DNA of 64,000 nt from assembly GCF_003194585.1 (NCBI RefSeq), contig NZ_QHKZ01000003.1, positions 558,001 through 622,000 of the forward strand, written 5' to 3'. How positions within the stretch are numbered: the stretch's first letter is position 1; every line of letters starts with the position of its first letter. Below, one piece after another: positions 47,542 to 57,904 of this stretch. Origin of the DNA: Nocardioides daejeonensis (GTDB lineage Bacteria; Actinomycetota; Actinomycetes; Propionibacteriales; Nocardioidaceae). Made by a program: the position numbers and the translations under genes. The notes below the pieces were generated by a model that searched no databases, was not told the DNA's origin, and worked only from the letters and a program-made list of their open reading frames with translations.

Positions 47542-48809
47542 CACTTCTCCTCACGGAAGGTGAGCGGGGCGGCGGCACCGCGGACGGCACCCCCGGCCGG
47601 CATCGGCGGCACCGGGAAGGCCCCCGCCGCCGTGTCGGCGTCGTCGACCTCGTCGACGACAGGCTTCTTGCGCTCCGGGATCAGGAAGAGCACCAGGCAG
47701 ACGGCGGCGAGCACACCGACCACCGTGAGCAGCTGCTCACGGTTGAGGCCGTCGTCGTTGGTAGCGGCTCGGATGGTGGCCACGGCGACGATCCATACCA
47801 ACGCAATGGGGATGAGGCGCTTCCACCCGAAGGCCATGAACTGGTCGTAGCGCAGTCGAGGGAGCGACCCGCGCAGCCAGATGAACATGAAGATGAAGAG
47901 ATACATCTTCCCGAAGAACCAGATCAGCGGCCAGTAGCCCGCGTTGGCGCCGTCCCAGAGCTGGGAGATCGGCCACGGCGCGTGCCAGCCACCGAGGAAG
48001 AGCGTCGTCGCCAGCGCGGAGACGGTCGCCATGTTGATGTACTCGGCGAGGAAGAAGAGGGCGAACTTCAGCGAGGAGTACTCGGTGTGGAAGCCGCCCA
48101 CCAGCTCGCCTTCGGCCTCGGGGAGGTCGAAGGGCGCCCGGTTGGTCTCGCCGACCATCGCGATCACGTAGATCACGAAGGACGGCACCAGCACGAACGC
48201 GAACCAGACGTCGTCCTGTGCTGCCACGATCTCCGAGGTCGACATCGACCCGGCGTAGAGGAAGACCGCGACCAGGGCGAGACCCATCGCAACCTCGTAG
48301 GAGATCATCTGCGCGCTCGATCGCAACCCGCCGAGCAGGGAGTAGGTCGATCCGGAGGACCAGCCGCCGAGCACGATGCCGTAGATCCCGATCGAGGCGA
48401 TCGCCATCACGAAAAGCACCGCGACGGGCATGTCGGTCAGCTGCAACGGCGTGTGCTCGCCGAAGAGATTCACCTCGGGACCGAAGGGGATCACCGCGAA
48501 GGTGACGAAGGCCGGGATGGTCGCCAACACCGGCGCCAGGATGAAGACGATCTTGTCGGCGTTCTTCGGGATCAGGTCCTCCTTGAGCGCGAGCTTCACG
48601 CCGTCGGCCAGCGACTGGAGGAGACCGAAGGGCCCATGCACGTTCGGGCCGACGCGGTGCTGCATCCGCGCCACGACCCGGCGCTCGAACCAGATGTTGA
48701 AGAGGGTCAGCAGCACGAGCACCACGAAGATCAGGCCAGCCTTGACGAAGCTGAGCCAGACGGGGTCGTTGCCGAACGCGGCCAGGCTGTCCGCAGCCAT
48801 CACGGTCAT
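47541..48809 (-). CDS. nuoH: NADH-quinone oxidoreductase subunit H
   Basis: A 422-residue membrane subunit that forms most of the quinone cavity. It shows [31 protein letters not shown] (in part), [16 protein letters not shown] [20 protein letters not shown] and [19 protein letters not shown]-terminal extension of about 50 residues after the last helix is typical of actinobacteria. A GTG at 48818, overlapping the nuoG stop (GTGA), would add three residues and is equally plausible. Confidence 0.97.
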   Translation of the reverse strand: MTVMAADSLAAFGNDPVWLSFVKAGLIFVVLVLLTLFNIWFERRVVARMQHRVGPNVHGPFGLLQSLADGVKLALKEDLIPKNADKIVFILAPVLATIPAFVTFAVIPFGPEVNLFGEHTPLQLTDMPVAVLFVMAIASIGIYGIVLGGWSSGSTYSLLGGLRSSAQMISYEVAMGLALVAVFLYAGSMSTSEIVAAQDDVWFAFVLVPSFVIYVIAMVGETNRAPFDLPEAEGELVGGFHTEYSSLKFALFFLAEYINMATVSALATTLFLGGWHAPWPISQLWDGANAGYWPLIWFFGKMYLFIFMFIWLRGSLPRLRYDQFMAFGWKRLIPIALVWIVAVATIRAATNDDGLNREQLLTVVGVLAAVCLVLFLIPERKKPVVDEVDDADTAAGAFPVPPMPAGGAVRGAAAPLTFREEK

Positions 48810-48814
48810 GCCGC

Positions 48815-51274
48815 TCACGCACCCTTCACGGTGACGGAGGAGCCGGGCGAGGCCAGTCCGGCCAGCACCCCGCTCCCGTGGCTGTTGCTGGGCATCCACA
48901 CGGTGTCGTCCGGTACGTCGGCGACCTCCACCGGGAGCGTGATCTCACCGCGGTCACCGGTCAGGGTCACCGCGGAGGCGCCGTGCAACGCGGCGGCCGT
49001 GGAGGCCGAGACGCGCACGACAGCGGCGCGGGCGGTCGCGGCCAGGGCCTTGTCGCCGACCTGCATCACACCGTTGTCGAGCATCAGCTTCCAGTGCGCC
49101 AACCAGAACCGGTTGGCGGCCAGGCGCCGCGGCTTGGCGGGAGGCGCCGTGCCGGCCGCTGCGCGGGCACCGTCCCAGGGCCCCACCTGCATCATCTCGG
49201 CGCGCGCCTCGGTGACCGTGCGGAAGCCGAGCGGCCTGCCGAGCTCGTCGGCGATGCCGGCCAGCGCACGCAGGTCGGGGAGCGATCCGGGCACGTCGAA
49301 CACCGCCTCGAAAGTGCGCGGCCGGCCCTCCCAGGTGACGAACATGCCGGGCTTGTCGGTGACCGGAGCCACCGGGAAGACGACGTCCGCAGCCCGGGTG
49401 ACGTCGGTGGCGCACAGCTCGAGCGCCACCACGAAGCCGGCAGCATCGATCGCCGCCCGGGCTACCGTCGGGTCTGCGAGGTCCTCCAGGCCGACCCCGG
49501 CCACGACCAGGCCGCCGAGCTCGCCCGAGGCGGCCGCGGCAAGGATCGCGTCGCCGTCGCGGCCGGGTGCGCCGGGCACCGCGTCGATGCCCCAGGCGGT
49601 GGCCACATCGACCCGGGCGGCGGCGTCCCCCACGGGACGTCCACCGGGCAGCAGGTTGGGCAGGCAGCCGGTCTCCACGGCACCCCGGTCGCCGGCGCGC
49701 CGTGGCACCCAGGCGAGCCGCGCACCGGTGCTCCGGGCGAGATCGGCGGCGGCCGTCAGCGCACCGGTCGAGGTGGCCAGACGCTCCCCGGCCAGCACCA
49801 CCGTGTCGGCGTCGACGGTGACACCGGCGCGCTCGGCGAGCGCAGCCAGGGCGGCGGCCTCCTCACCGGGGGCGGTGAGGAGGACCGTGGCGTCGAGCTT
49901 CGCGAGCCCGCGTGAGGTGAACGGCGCGATCGCCACGACCTTGGTGCGGCCGGCTCGCGTCGCCTTGCGCAGCCGCAGGAAGATCGCGCCTGCCTCGTCC
50001 TCGGGCTCGAGGCCCACGAGTACGACGGTCGCCGCCTTCTCCAGGTCGGCGTACGTCACCGGCATGGTGAGCACGACCTCGCTCGCCAGGAACTCCGCCT
50101 CCTCGGCCGAGTGCGGGCGAGCGCGGAAGTCGATGTCGTTGGTGTCGAGCACCGTCCGAGCGAACTTGCTGTAGGCGTAGGCGTCCTCGGCGATGAGACG
50201 CCCGCCGGTGAGCACGCCGACACCGCCGGCGGCCTTGGCTGCGGCCAGTCCGCGGGCGGCGACGGCGAAGGCCTCCGGCCAGGAGGCGGCCCGCAGCTCA
50301 CCTGTCGCGGCGTCGCGTACCAGCGGGTGCTTGAGACGGTCCGGCGTACGCGCGTAGTGGAAGGCGAAACGGTCCTTGTCGGTGATCCACTCCTCGTTGA
50401 CTTCGGGGTCGTTCCCGGAGAGACGGCGCATCACCTTGCCGCGACGGTGGTCGATCCGGATCGCGGAGCCGCACGCGTCGTGCTCGGCGACGCCCGGCGT
50501 CGAGACCAGGTCGAAGGGGCGGGAGCGGAACCGGTACTCGGCGCTGGTGAGCGCGCCCACCGGACAGATCTGGATCGTGTTGCCGGAGAAGTACGACGCG
50601 AACGGCTCGCCGTTGACCGACAGGTCGCCCGGACCGTGCTCGCCGTCGGCGGCCGGGGCGATGCCGATCTGCTGCTGCGCACCACGCTCCAGCAACGAGA
50701 TGAAGGTGTCGCCGGGGATCTCGGCCGCGAAGCGAGTGCAACGCTGGCACACGATGCACCGCTCTCGGTCGAGCAGGATCTGCTCGGAGATGTTGATCGG
50801 CTTGGGGAAGGTGCGCTTGATGCCGCCGGTCTCGTGGAACCGCGACTCGCCCTGGCCGTTGCTCATCGCCTGGTTCTGCAAGGGGCACTCGCCACCCTTG
50901 TCGCAGACCGGGCAGTCGAGCGGATGGTTGATCAGCAGCAGCTCCATGACTCCGTGCTGGGCCTTGTCGGCGGCCGCGGAGGTGAGCTGTGTGTTGACCA
51001 CCATCCCCTGCGAGGCGACGAGGGTGCAGGAGGCCTGTGGCTTCATCCGACCGGGTGGCCCCTGCATCTGCCGCAGGCTCCCGTCGGGGCCCGGCAGGGC
51101 AACCTCGACCAGGCACTGGCGGCAGGCCCCGGCCGGGGCCAGCAGCGGGTGGTCGCAGAAGCGCGGGATCTGGATGCCGATCTGCTCGGCGGCCCGGATC
51201 ACCAGCGTGTCCCTGGGCACCGTCACCTCGACGCCGTCGATGGTGAGGGTGACGGTGGCAACCGGCTCACTCAT
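48815..51274 (-). CDS. nuoG: NADH-quinone oxidoreductase subunit G
   Basis: An 819-residue Fe-S subunit. It has the N-terminal 2Fe-2S ferredoxin domain ([21 protein letters not shown]), the His/Cys cluster ([17 protein letters not shown]), two 4Fe-4S motifs ([26 protein letters not shown]) and a C-terminal molybdopterin-oxidoreductase-like domain that has lost catalysis in complex I. The ATG overlaps the nuoF stop (ATGA). It carries electrons from NuoEF to NuoI. Confidence 0.97.
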   Translation of the reverse strand: MSEPVATVTLTIDGVEVTVPRDTLVIRAAEQIGIQIPRFCDHPLLAPAGACRQCLVEVALPGPDGSLRQMQGPPGRMKPQASCTLVASQGMVVNTQLTSAAADKAQHGVMELLLINHPLDCPVCDKGGECPLQNQAMSNGQGESRFHETGGIKRTFPKPINISEQILLDRERCIVCQRCTRFAAEIPGDTFISLLERGAQQQIGIAPAADGEHGPGDLSVNGEPFASYFSGNTIQICPVGALTSAEYRFRSRPFDLVSTPGVAEHDACGSAIRIDHRRGKVMRRLSGNDPEVNEEWITDKDRFAFHYARTPDRLKHPLVRDAATGELRAASWPEAFAVAARGLAAAKAAGGVGVLTGGRLIAEDAYAYSKFARTVLDTNDIDFRARPHSAEEAEFLASEVVLTMPVTYADLEKAATVVLVGLEPEDEAGAIFLRLRKATRAGRTKVVAIAPFTSRGLAKLDATVLLTAPGEEAAALAALAERAGVTVDADTVVLAGERLATSTGALTAAADLARSTGARLAWVPRRAGDRGAVETGCLPNLLPGGRPVGDAAARVDVATAWGIDAVPGAPGRDGDAILAAAASGELGGLVVAGVGLEDLADPTVARAAIDAAGFVVALELCATDVTRAADVVFPVAPVTDKPGMFVTWEGRPRTFEAVFDVPGSLPDLRALAGIADELGRPLGFRTVTEARAEMMQVGPWDGARAAAGTAPPAKPRRLAANRFWLAHWKLMLDNGVMQVGDKALAATARAAVVRVSASTAAALHGASAVTLTGDRGEITLPVEVADVPDDTVWMPSNSHGSGVLAGLASPGSSVTVKGA

Positions 51275-52632
51275 TGCTTGACTCCTTCCCGCACGGCCCA
51301 TGCCGTGGAGGCAGCCGGATCGAACGGACAGCCACCACCGTCGAGGTGGGCCAGATACTCATCGCGGAAGTACTGCACCGACGACGTGACCGGGCTGGTG
51401 GCGCCGTCGCCGAGTGCACAGAACGCACGACCCAGGATGTTGTCGCACTGGTCGAGGAGCAGGTCGAGGATCTGCTCGCCCTCATCACGACGGAACTCAC
51501 CCTTCTCAAGCTTCGCCAGGTTCTGCACCAGCCACCAGGTGCCCTCACGGCACGGCGTGCACTTGCCACAGGACTCGTGCTTGTAGAACTCGAGCCAGCG
51601 CAGCACCGCGCGCACTACGCAGGTGGTCTCGTCGAAGATCTGCAGCGCCCGGGTGCCGAGCATCGAGCCCGCGGCACCGACCGACTCATAGTCGAGCGGC
51701 ATGTCGAGGTGCTCGGGGGTGAGCAGCGGTGTGCTCGAGCCACCGGGGGTCCAGAACTTCAGCTCGTGGCCGTCGCGCATCCCGCCGCCAAGGTCAAGCA
51801 GCTCGCGCAGGGTGATGCCGAGCGGCGCCTCGTACTGGCCGGGCCGCTTCACGTGGCCCGAGAGGCTGTAGATCACGTAGCCCTTGGACTTCTCGGTGCC
51901 CATCGAGGCGAACCAGTCGGCGCCGTTGGCGACGATGCTCGGCACCGAGCTGATCGACTCAACGTTGTTGATCACCGTCGGGCTGGCATAGAGACCCGCG
52001 ACCGCGGGGAACGGCGGACGCAACCGCGGTTGGCCGCGACGCCCCTCCAGCGAGTCGAGGAGGGCGGTCTCCTCGCCGCAGATGTAGGCACCAGCACCGG
52101 CGTGGATCACCAGGTCGAGGTCGTAGCCGGATCCGTGAATGTCCTTGCCGAGGTGCCCAGCGTCGTACGCCTCCCGTACGGCGGCCCGCAAGCGCCGCAC
52201 CACGTGCAACACCTCGCCACGTACGTAGATGAAGGCGTGGTTGGCGCGGATCGCGTAGGAGCTGAGGATGACGCCCTCGACCAGCGTGTGGGGGCTGGCC
52301 ATCATCAGCGGGATGTCTTTGCAGGTGCCCGGCTCGGACTCGTCGGCGTTGACGACGAGGTACTTCGGGTTCGGGTTGTCCTGCGGGATGAAGCTCCACT
52401 TCATGCCCGTCGGGAAGCCGGCACCGCCGCGGCCACGAAGACCGGAGTCCTTGACCATCGTGATGATCTCGTCGGGCTGCAGCGTCGAGAGGGCCTTGCG
52501 CAGCGCTGCGTACCCGCCGCCGGCCTCGTACGCCGCCAGCGTCCAGGAGCGCTCCGCGTCCCAGTTGTCGGTGAGGACGGGGGTCAGGGTGCTGGGAGCT
52601 GCGCCGCCGTCGGTCGAGCTTGTCGAGACCAT
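51271..52632 (-). CDS. nuoF: NADH-quinone oxidoreductase subunit F
   Basis: A 453-residue subunit with FMN and NADH sites: [25 protein letters not shown] and [19 protein letters not shown]. The N3 cluster ligands are [14 protein letters not shown] with a distant Cys. Residues 2-8 (VSTSSTD) are encoded by a REP-like element, so the N-terminus has been extended or replaced by repeat sequence. The ATG at 52632 has AAAGGG nine bases upstream; GTG at 52641 is an alternative. Confidence 0.96.
   Translation of the reverse strand: MVSTSSTDGGAAPSTLTPVLTDNWDAERSWTLAAYEAGGGYAALRKALSTLQPDEIITMVKDSGLRGRGGAGFPTGMKWSFIPQDNPNPKYLVVNADESEPGTCKDIPLMMASPHTLVEGVILSSYAIRANHAFIYVRGEVLHVVRRLRAAVREAYDAGHLGKDIHGSGYDLDLVIHAGAGAYICGEETALLDSLEGRRGQPRLRPPFPAVAGLYASPTVINNVESISSVPSIVANGADWFASMGTEKSKGYVIYSLSGHVKRPGQYEAPLGITLRELLDLGGGMRDGHELKFWTPGGSSTPLLTPEHLDMPLDYESVGAAGSMLGTRALQIFDETTCVVRAVLRWLEFYKHESCGKCTPCREGTWWLVQNLAKLEKGEFRRDEGEQILDLLLDQCDNILGRAFCALGDGATSPVTSSVQYFRDEYLAHLDGGGCPFDPAASTAWAVREGVKQ
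52611..52630. repeat. REP-like element inside the nuoF 5' end
   Basis: CGGTCGAGCTTGTCGAGACC on the + strand, a near-palindrome with GTCGAG/CTTGTCGAGAC arms. It encodes nuoF residues 2-8 in the minus strand. Confidence 0.75.
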
Positions 52633-52633
52633 C

Positions 52634-53314
52634 TCACTCACCCTTTCCCGGTGCCGTGGCCGGCGCCGTCCAGCCCTGCTCGCGGGCAATCTCCAACCCG
52701 ACCAGCGAGGCCGGTCCTGCTGCCGGGCCCTCGTCGGCCAGGCCGTCCTCGAAGCCGGCCAGCACGCGCTCCGCCTCCCGCCAGGTGCAGAGTCTCGGGC
52801 CGCGGGTGGACTGCACCGGGGTGCCTGCTCGCAGATCGTCGACCAGCTGGGTCGCGGACTCCGGCGTCTGGTTGTCCATGAACTCCCAGTTGACCATCAC
52901 GACCGGCGCGAAGTCGCAGGCGGCGTTGCACTCGACGTGCTCCAACGAGACCGTCGCCTTGTCACCGGCACGCTCATCGGCCACCTCGTCGTTGCCGACG
53001 CCCAGGTGATCCTTGAGCCGCTCGAAGATCGCGTCGCCGCCCATCACCGCGCAGAGCGTGTTGGTACAGACGCCGACGTGGTAGTCACCGACCGGGCGCC
53101 GCTTGTACATCGTGTAGAAGGTCGCCACGCCGGAGACCTCGGCGGCACTGATCCCGAGGATCTCCGCGCACGTCTCGATGCCCTCAGGAGTGATCCGCCC
53201 CTGGACGCTCTGCACCAGATGCAGCATCGGCAGCAGCCCGGAACGTGCCTGCGGATAGCGGCCCGCGATCTGCCGCAGCTCCTCGATCGCCTTGCTGTCC
53301 AGTGCCTCGCTCAT
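52634..53314 (-). CDS. nuoE: NADH-quinone oxidoreductase subunit E
   Basis: A 226-residue thioredoxin-fold subunit that binds the N1a 2Fe-2S cluster. The ligands are in VCTNTLCAVMGG (near residue 83) and VECNAACDFAPVVMVN (near 125). The N-terminal helical bundle (RQIAGRYPQARSGLLPMLHLVQ) is complete. Its stop is one base from the nuoF ATG. A REP-like element separates it from nuoD. Confidence 0.97.
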   Translation of the reverse strand: MSEALDSKAIEELRQIAGRYPQARSGLLPMLHLVQSVQGRITPEGIETCAEILGISAAEVSGVATFYTMYKRRPVGDYHVGVCTNTLCAVMGGDAIFERLKDHLGVGNDEVADERAGDKATVSLEHVECNAACDFAPVVMVNWEFMDNQTPESATQLVDDLRAGTPVQSTRGPRLCTWREAERVLAGFEDGLADEGPAAGPASLVGLEIAREQGWTAPATAPGKGE

Positions 53315-53343
53315 CGGTGCCCACCCTTCTCCTCGCGCGCCAT

Positions 53344-53366
53344 CGGTGGTCGAGCCTGTCGAGACC
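53344..53366. repeat. REP-like element between nuoD and nuoE
   Basis: CGGTGGTCGAGCCTGTCGAGACC fills most of the 52-base gap; only its core GGTCGAGCCTGTCGAGACC is palindromic. It directly abuts the nuoD stop codon. Confidence 0.82.
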
Positions 53367-54752
53367 TCATCGGTCGACGCCTCCCATCACCGGGTCGATG
53401 GAGGCGATGGCGACAATGACGTCAGCCACCATGCCGCCCTCGCTCATCACGCTGGTCGCCTGAAGGTTCGTGAAGGACGGGTCTCGGAAGTGCACCCGGA
53501 AGGGCCGGGTGCCGCCGTCGGAGACGACGTGGGCTCCGAGCTCCCCGCGGGGCGACTCCACCGGCACATAGGCCTGGCCCGGCGGCACCCGGAAGCCCTC
53601 GGTCACCAGCTTGAAGTGGTGGATCAGGGCCTCCATCGACTCGCCCATGATGTGCTTGATGTGGTCGAGGCTGTTGCCCATGCCGTCGGAGCCGATGGCC
53701 AGCTGGCTGGGCCAGGCGATCTTCTTGTCGGCCACCATGACCGGCGCACCTTCGAGGCCGGCCAGTCGATCGACGGCCTGTTCGACGATCCGCAGCGACT
53801 CCCACATCTCGTTGAGCCGGATCCGGAACCGGCCGTAGGAGTCGGAGGTGTCCCAGGTCTGCACGTCGAACTCGTAGTCCTCGTACCCGCAGTACGGCTG
53901 GGTCTTGCGCAGGTCCCACGCGTACCCGGTCGACCGGAGCACCGGGCCGGAGAGACCCAGCGAGAGGCAGCCGGCCAGATCCAGGTAGCCGACGCCCTCG
54001 AGGCGGGCCTTGAAGATCGGGTTGGCGTTGCAGAGGTCGGCGTACTCCGGGAGCCGCTTCTTCATGAGCTTCACGAAGTCGCGGATCTCGTCGAGCGCAC
54101 CGGCCGGCAGGTCCTGGGCCACGCCGCCAGGGCGGAAGAACGCGTGGTTCATCCGCAGCCCGGTGATCAGCTCGAAGAGGTCGAGCACCAGCTCACGCTC
54201 ACGGAAGCCGACGGTCATCACGGTGAGAGCACCGATCTCCATGCCGCCGGTGGCGATCGCGACCAGGTGGCTGGAGATGCGGTTGAGCTCCATCAGGAGC
54301 ACCCGCATGACCTGTGCCTTCTCCGGGATGTCGTCCTCGATGTCGAGCAGCCGCTCGACACCCAGCACGTAGGTCGCCTCGTTGTAGAACGGCGACAGGT
54401 AGTCCATCCGGGTGCAGAAGGTCACGCCCTGGGTCCAGGTGCGGAACTCCATGTTCTTCTCGATGCCGGTGTGCAGGTAGCCGATCCCGCAGCGCGCCTC
54501 GGTCACCGTCTCTCCCTCGAGCTCGAGGATGAGCCGGAGGACACCGTGCGTGGACGGATGCTGCGGACCCATGTTGACGACGATCCGCTCGTCGGCGTGC
54601 TCGCCGACGCCCTCCACCAGGGTGTCCCAGTCCTGACCGGTGACGGTGTAGACGCGCCCGGAGGTGGTCTCCGAGGTGCCCGCGTAGGCGTCGGTCGTCT
54701 CGGTGCCGTCGGTTGAGCCTGTCGCTCGCGTTGAGCTCGTCGAAACGTCCAT
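53367..54752 (-). CDS. nuoD: NADH-quinone oxidoreductase subunit D
   Basis: A 461-residue 49-kDa-type subunit lining the quinone site. It shows [22 protein letters not shown] (in part), [25 protein letters not shown]-type [12 protein letters not shown], and the C-terminal DPVMGGVDR. Residues 2-16 ([15 protein letters not shown]) derive from a compound REP-like element rather than from family sequence. The ATG overlaps the nuoC stop by one base. Confidence 0.97.
   Translation of the reverse strand: MDVSTSSTRATGSTDGTETTDAYAGTSETTSGRVYTVTGQDWDTLVEGVGEHADERIVVNMGPQHPSTHGVLRLILELEGETVTEARCGIGYLHTGIEKNMEFRTWTQGVTFCTRMDYLSPFYNEATYVLGVERLLDIEDDIPEKAQVMRVLLMELNRISSHLVAIATGGMEIGALTVMTVGFRERELVLDLFELITGLRMNHAFFRPGGVAQDLPAGALDEIRDFVKLMKKRLPEYADLCNANPIFKARLEGVGYLDLAGCLSLGLSGPVLRSTGYAWDLRKTQPYCGYEDYEFDVQTWDTSDSYGRFRIRLNEMWESLRIVEQAVDRLAGLEGAPVMVADKKIAWPSQLAIGSDGMGNSLDHIKHIMGESMEALIHHFKLVTEGFRVPPGQAYVPVESPRGELGAHVVSDGGTRPFRVHFRDPSFTNLQATSVMSEGGMVADVIVAIASIDPVMGGVDR
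54709..54750. repeat. REP-like double element inside the nuoD 5' end
   Basis: GTCGGTTGAGCCTGTCGCTC (54709-54728) is followed by GTTGAGCTCGTCGAAACG (54730-54747). Both are variants of the GGTCGAGC-TGTCGA core. They code for the start of nuoD on the minus strand. Confidence 0.7.
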
Positions 54753-55456
54753 CAGTTGTAGCTCCTCCGCTGGTCCGGCGGCGGCACGGTGGCGCCCTTG
54801 TATTCCACCGGGATGCCGCCCAGGGGGTAGTCCTTGCGCTGCGGATGCCCCGGCCAGTCGTCGGGCATCTGGATGCGCACGAGCGCGGGATGGCCGTCGA
54901 AGATCACCCCGAAGAAGTCCCAGACCTCTCGCTCGTGCCAGTCGTGGGTGGGATAGAGGGCCACGGTGCTCGGCAGGTGCGGGTCGCTGTCGGGGCAGCT
55001 CACCTCGACCCGGATCCGCCGGTTCCAGGTCATAGACACCAGGCTGTAGACAGCGTGCAGCTCGCGGCCCGTGTCGTCGGGGTAGTGCACGCCACTGACG
55101 CCTGCGGAGAACTCGAAGCGAAGGCTCGGCTCGTCACGGAGGCGCTGCATCGCCTCGACCAGGTGGTCACGGTGCACGTGGAAGGTGATCTCGCCGCGGT
55201 GGATCACCACTCTCTCGATCAGCCCGTCCAGGCCGTCGGCCACGATGTCGAACCAGCCCGACTCTCCTGAACTCGTCGAAGGGCCGAAGGGACGCTGCGC
55301 GGGGCCGGGATAGAGGGTCGGCTGCACGAGGCCGCCGAAGCCGCTGGTGTCGCCACTCCCCTTCACGCCGAACATCCCGGCGCGCTGACCGATGCTCTCG
55401 ACCGCAGCCGGGCCGCCGGCCTCGGCGAGCTCCTTGTTCTGCGGCTCCTCGGTCAT
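54752..55456 (-). CDS. nuoC: NADH-quinone oxidoreductase subunit C
   Basis: A 234-residue 30-kDa-type subunit. The conserved core runs from [20 protein letters not shown] to the signature [20 protein letters not shown] and [17 protein letters not shown]. The N-terminal 75 residues are a poorly conserved extension, in which residues 57-66 ([10 protein letters not shown]) match translated REP sequence. The ATG at 55456 is chosen from the MTEEPQNKE start near a GAGGAGAACCG-type ribosome site. Confidence 0.96.
   Translation of the reverse strand: MTEEPQNKELAEAGGPAAVESIGQRAGMFGVKGSGDTSGFGGLVQPTLYPGPAQRPFGPSTSSGESGWFDIVADGLDGLIERVVIHRGEITFHVHRDHLVEAMQRLRDEPSLRFEFSAGVSGVHYPDDTGRELHAVYSLVSMTWNRRIRVEVSCPDSDPHLPSTVALYPTHDWHEREVWDFFGVIFDGHPALVRIQMPDDWPGHPQRKDYPLGGIPVEYKGATVPPPDQRRSYN
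55262..55282. repeat. REP-like element within the nuoC coding region
   Basis: TCTCCTGAACTCGTCGAAGGG encodes part of the SerThrSerSerGly stretch in the variable N-terminal part of NuoC. The CTGAACTCGTCGAAGGG core is a known type of actinobacterial REP half-site. Confidence 0.6.
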
Positions 55457-55521
55457 CGGTTCTCCTCTCGCGACGAGCCCCACGGTGCCTCCACCGGCGG
55501 GCGAGCCTGTCGCACCCCAGA

Positions 55522-55544
55522 TCGGTGGTCGAGCCTGTCGAGAC
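55522..55544. repeat. REP-like element between nuoB and nuoC
   Basis: CGGTGGTCGAGCCTGTCGAGACC is identical to the copy at 53344. A partial copy (GCGAGCCTGTCGCACCCC) lies just left at 55501. Together they occupy most of the 94-base gap, the largest in the nuo operon. Confidence 0.85.
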
Positions 55545-55550
55545 CCGGGC

Positions 55551-56105
55551 TCATCGCAGCATCCCCTTCTGCTCGGAGGTCGGCAGCGCGTTGAGTCCAG
55601 CGCTCTCCAACTCGAGGATCTGGTCGCGGCGGTTCTTGCCCAGCTTGGTGTGCTGCACCTGGTCGTGCAGCTTGAGGATCGCGTCGATCAGCATCTCCGG
55701 GCGCGGCGGGCAGCCGGGCAGGTACATGTCGACCGGCACGACATGGTCGACGCCCTGCACGATCGCGTAGTTGTTGAACATGCCGCCGGAGCTGGCGCAG
55801 ACGCCCATCGCCAGCACCCACTTGGGCTCAGCCATCTGGTCGTAGATCTGGCGCAGCACCGGCGCCATCTTCTGGCTCACCCGGCCAGCGACGATCATCA
55901 GGTCGGCCTGACGCGGGCTGGCGCGGAAGACCTCCATGCCGAAGCGGGAGAGGTCGTACTTCGGGCCGCCGGTCGTCATCATCTCGATGGCGCAGCAGGC
56001 GAGACCGAAGGTGGCCGGCCAGAAGGACGCCTTGCGCATGTAGCCGGCGACGCCCTCGACAGTGGTCAGCAGCACTCCGGAGGGGAGCTTCTCCTCGAGT
56101 CCCAT
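55551..56105 (-). CDS. nuoB: NADH-quinone oxidoreductase subunit B
   Basis: A 184-residue subunit carrying cluster N2. The tandem Cys ligands are in [11 protein letters not shown] (near residue 37) with further Cys in [15 protein letters not shown] and [13 protein letters not shown] [11 protein letters not shown]. It transfers electrons to menaquinone at the NuoB/NuoD interface. The gap to nuoA is 13 bases. Confidence 0.97.
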   Translation of the reverse strand: MGLEEKLPSGVLLTTVEGVAGYMRKASFWPATFGLACCAIEMMTTGGPKYDLSRFGMEVFRASPRQADLMIVAGRVSQKMAPVLRQIYDQMAEPKWVLAMGVCASSGGMFNNYAIVQGVDHVVPVDMYLPGCPPRPEMLIDAILKLHDQVQHTKLGKNRRDQILELESAGLNALPTSEQKGMLR

Positions 56106-56118
56106 CAGTGAACCCCTC

Positions 56119-56478
56119 TCATTCCCAATCCAGGCCGCCGCGTCGCCACACGTAGGCGTAGGCGACGAAGACCGTGGCGATGAAGATGACCATCTCCGCG
56201 AGACCGAAGAAGCCGAGCGCGTCGAAGCGCACCGCCCACGGGTAGAGGAAGATGATCTCGATGTCGAAGACGATGAAGAGCATCGCGGTGATGTAGTACT
56301 TCACCGGGAAGCGGCCACCCCCGATGGCCTGCGGCGTCGGCTCGATCCCGCACTCGTAGGCGTCGAGTCGCGCCCGGTTGTAGCGCTTGGGTCCGACCAG
56401 CACGCTCATCACGATCGAGAAGATCGCGAATCCGGCGGCCAGGACCGCGAGCGCCAGGACGGGGGTATAGAGCTCCAT
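56119..56478 (-). CDS. nuoA: NADH-quinone oxidoreductase subunit A
   Basis: A 119-residue subunit with three membrane helices and the ordered loop YECGIEP, which carries the conserved Cys near the quinone site. The [13 protein letters not shown] helix follows. It starts 19 bases after the menJ-like stop, without a visible terminator or separate promoter, so it is probably co-transcribed with that gene. Confidence 0.97.
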   Translation of the reverse strand: MELYTPVLALAVLAAGFAIFSIVMSVLVGPKRYNRARLDAYECGIEPTPQAIGGGRFPVKYYITAMLFIVFDIEIIFLYPWAVRFDALGFFGLAEMVIFIATVFVAYAYVWRRGGLDWE

Positions 56479-56497
56479 CTAGATCTCCTTCGCCAAT

Positions 56498-57805
56498 CTA
56501 GGCATCCGGGACCGCCTTCGCGAGCGCGTTGATGATCCGGTCATGGGCGTCTCCACCACGCGCGTCGGTGAGGTTGGCCATGAGCTTGAGGGTGAAGCGC
56601 ATGAGGTGCTTGCGCGGCAGGCCGTACGTCGTCGCGTACTTCATGAAGGCGGGGCTGCCGACGAGCTTGGCAAACCAGCGTCCCAGCGTGAAGTAGCCGC
56701 CGTACGCCTCGTCGAGCGCCGTCTGATAGCCGTGCAGCACCCGCTCCCGAGCCGGGCCCTCGGGCCGGGCGAGGGCCTGGACGATCACCTCGGCAGCGAT
56801 GTGGCCGGCCTCGAGTGCGTAGTCGATCCCCTCGCCGTTGAACGGGTTCACCATGCCGCCAGAGTCCCCGACGAGCAGGGTGCCGCGGGTGTAGTGCGGC
56901 TTGCGGTTGAAGCCCATCGGCAGCGCGGCGGAGCGGATCGGCGCTACCAGGTTGTCGTCGGTGAACCCCAGGCCCGGATCGAGCTGCCCGAGCCACGTGC
57001 GCATCGACTCCTTGTAGTCCATCTGCTGGAAGAAGGAGCTGGAGTTGAGGATTCCCAGTCCCACGTTGGCGGTGCCGTCGCCGAGCGGGAAGATCCAGCC
57101 GTAGCCGGGCAGCTTGTTGCTCTCCCCCGGCTTGCCGTCCCACAGCTCCAGCCACGACTCCATCCACGGGTCGTCGTGCATCGGCGTGCGGTAGTAGGCA
57201 CGGCAGGCGACCGCCATCGGACGGTCTTCACGCCGGGCCAGGCCCAACGCCATCGCCAACCGGGCACTGACGCCGTCGCAGGCGACGACCAGAGGGGCCC
57301 GGTAGGAGAGCTCCGGGCCGACCTTCCGACCGCGTTCGTCGGTCGCCCGAGCCGTCACCCCGACCACCCGGCCGGTGCGCTCGTCGACGATCGGGCCGGT
57401 AACCGCGGTCTGCTCCTGCAACCGGGCGCCGGCCTTCTGAGCATGGCGGGCGAGCAGCTCGTCGAGCTCCATCCGTGCCCGCGCCATGCCGAACGACGGG
57501 AAGTCCGAGAGCTCGGGCCAGGGCAGCTCGATCCGGTGCCCGGCACCGACGATCCGCAGGCCCTTGTTGCGCTGCCACCCCGGCTGGTCGAGGTCGATGC
57601 CCATCGCCAGCAGCTGCTTGACCGCCCGCGGCGTGAGCCCGTCTCCGCAGATCTTGTCGCGGGGGAAGGCCCCCTTCTCCAGCAGCAGCACGTCAACACC
57701 AGCAGTCGCCAGGTGATAGGCCGTGGCGGCACCAGCGGGGCCAGCACCGACGACGATCACCTGCGCATCAGCCTCCAGGAAGGAGTGGGCTGCGGCGGTG
57801 CTCAT
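56498..57805 (-). CDS. menJ: Geranylgeranyl reductase-family FAD oxidoreductase (MenJ-like)
   Basis: A 435-residue FAD-dependent reductase. It has the dinucleotide-binding VVGAGPAGAATAYHLATAGV motif at residue 17, FPRDKICGDGLTPRAV, and the FAD-binding GDSGGMVNPFNGEGIDYALEAG motif (in part). Family members saturate isoprenoid double bonds; mycobacterial MenJ (Rv0561c) saturates one isoprene unit of menaquinone-9. The ATG at 57805 follows GGGAGGC. It lies downstream of menG and heads the nuo operon, which supports a role in menaquinone maturation. Confidence 0.88.
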   Translation of the reverse strand: MSTAAAHSFLEADAQVIVVGAGPAGAATAYHLATAGVDVLLLEKGAFPRDKICGDGLTPRAVKQLLAMGIDLDQPGWQRNKGLRIVGAGHRIELPWPELSDFPSFGMARARMELDELLARHAQKAGARLQEQTAVTGPIVDERTGRVVGVTARATDERGRKVGPELSYRAPLVVACDGVSARLAMALGLARREDRPMAVACRAYYRTPMHDDPWMESWLELWDGKPGESNKLPGYGWIFPLGDGTANVGLGILNSSSFFQQMDYKESMRTWLGQLDPGLGFTDDNLVAPIRSAALPMGFNRKPHYTRGTLLVGDSGGMVNPFNGEGIDYALEAGHIAAEVIVQALARPEGPARERVLHGYQTALDEAYGGYFTLGRWFAKLVGSPAFMKYATTYGLPRKHLMRFTLKLMANLTDARGGDAHDRIINALAKAVPDA

Positions 57806-57834
57806 CGGGGCCTCCCGTCCTTCTGGTTGTGACC

Positions 57835-57852
57835 TTGTGAATGCATTCACGA
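57835..57852. promoter_or_regulatory. Rex-type redox operator in the menJ-nuo leader
   Basis: TTGTGAA-TGCA-TTCACGA matches the actinobacterial Rex consensus TTGTGAA-N4-TTCACAA at all but one position. It contains the perfect 14-base palindrome GTGAATGCATTCAC. It lies 30 bases upstream of the menJ-like ATG. Rex senses the NADH/NAD ratio, and in Streptomyces coelicolor the nuo operon is a Rex target. Confidence 0.78.
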
Positions 57853-57866
57853 GTGGTGCTCCTCAC

Positions 57867-57896
57867 AGTGTATGAGTTGTGAATCACAGGAGTGAA
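57867..57896 (-). promoter_or_regulatory. Possible promoter of the menJ-nuo unit
   Basis: On the minus strand TTCACT (57891-57896) and TACACT (57867-57872) are spaced by 18 bases, placing the start of transcription near 57860, just upstream of the Rex box. Between them lies TGTGATTCACA (57878-57888), an extra palindrome with a Rex-like half-site. Motif evidence only. Confidence 0.4.
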
Positions 57897-57904
57897 GGGG
57901 GGTG

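Noticed and set aside
57878..57888. TGTGATTCACA as a CRP/Glx-type site
   Set aside because: CRP sites need a six-base spacer between TGTGA and TCACA; here there is only one base. It is noted instead as a possible Rex half-site.
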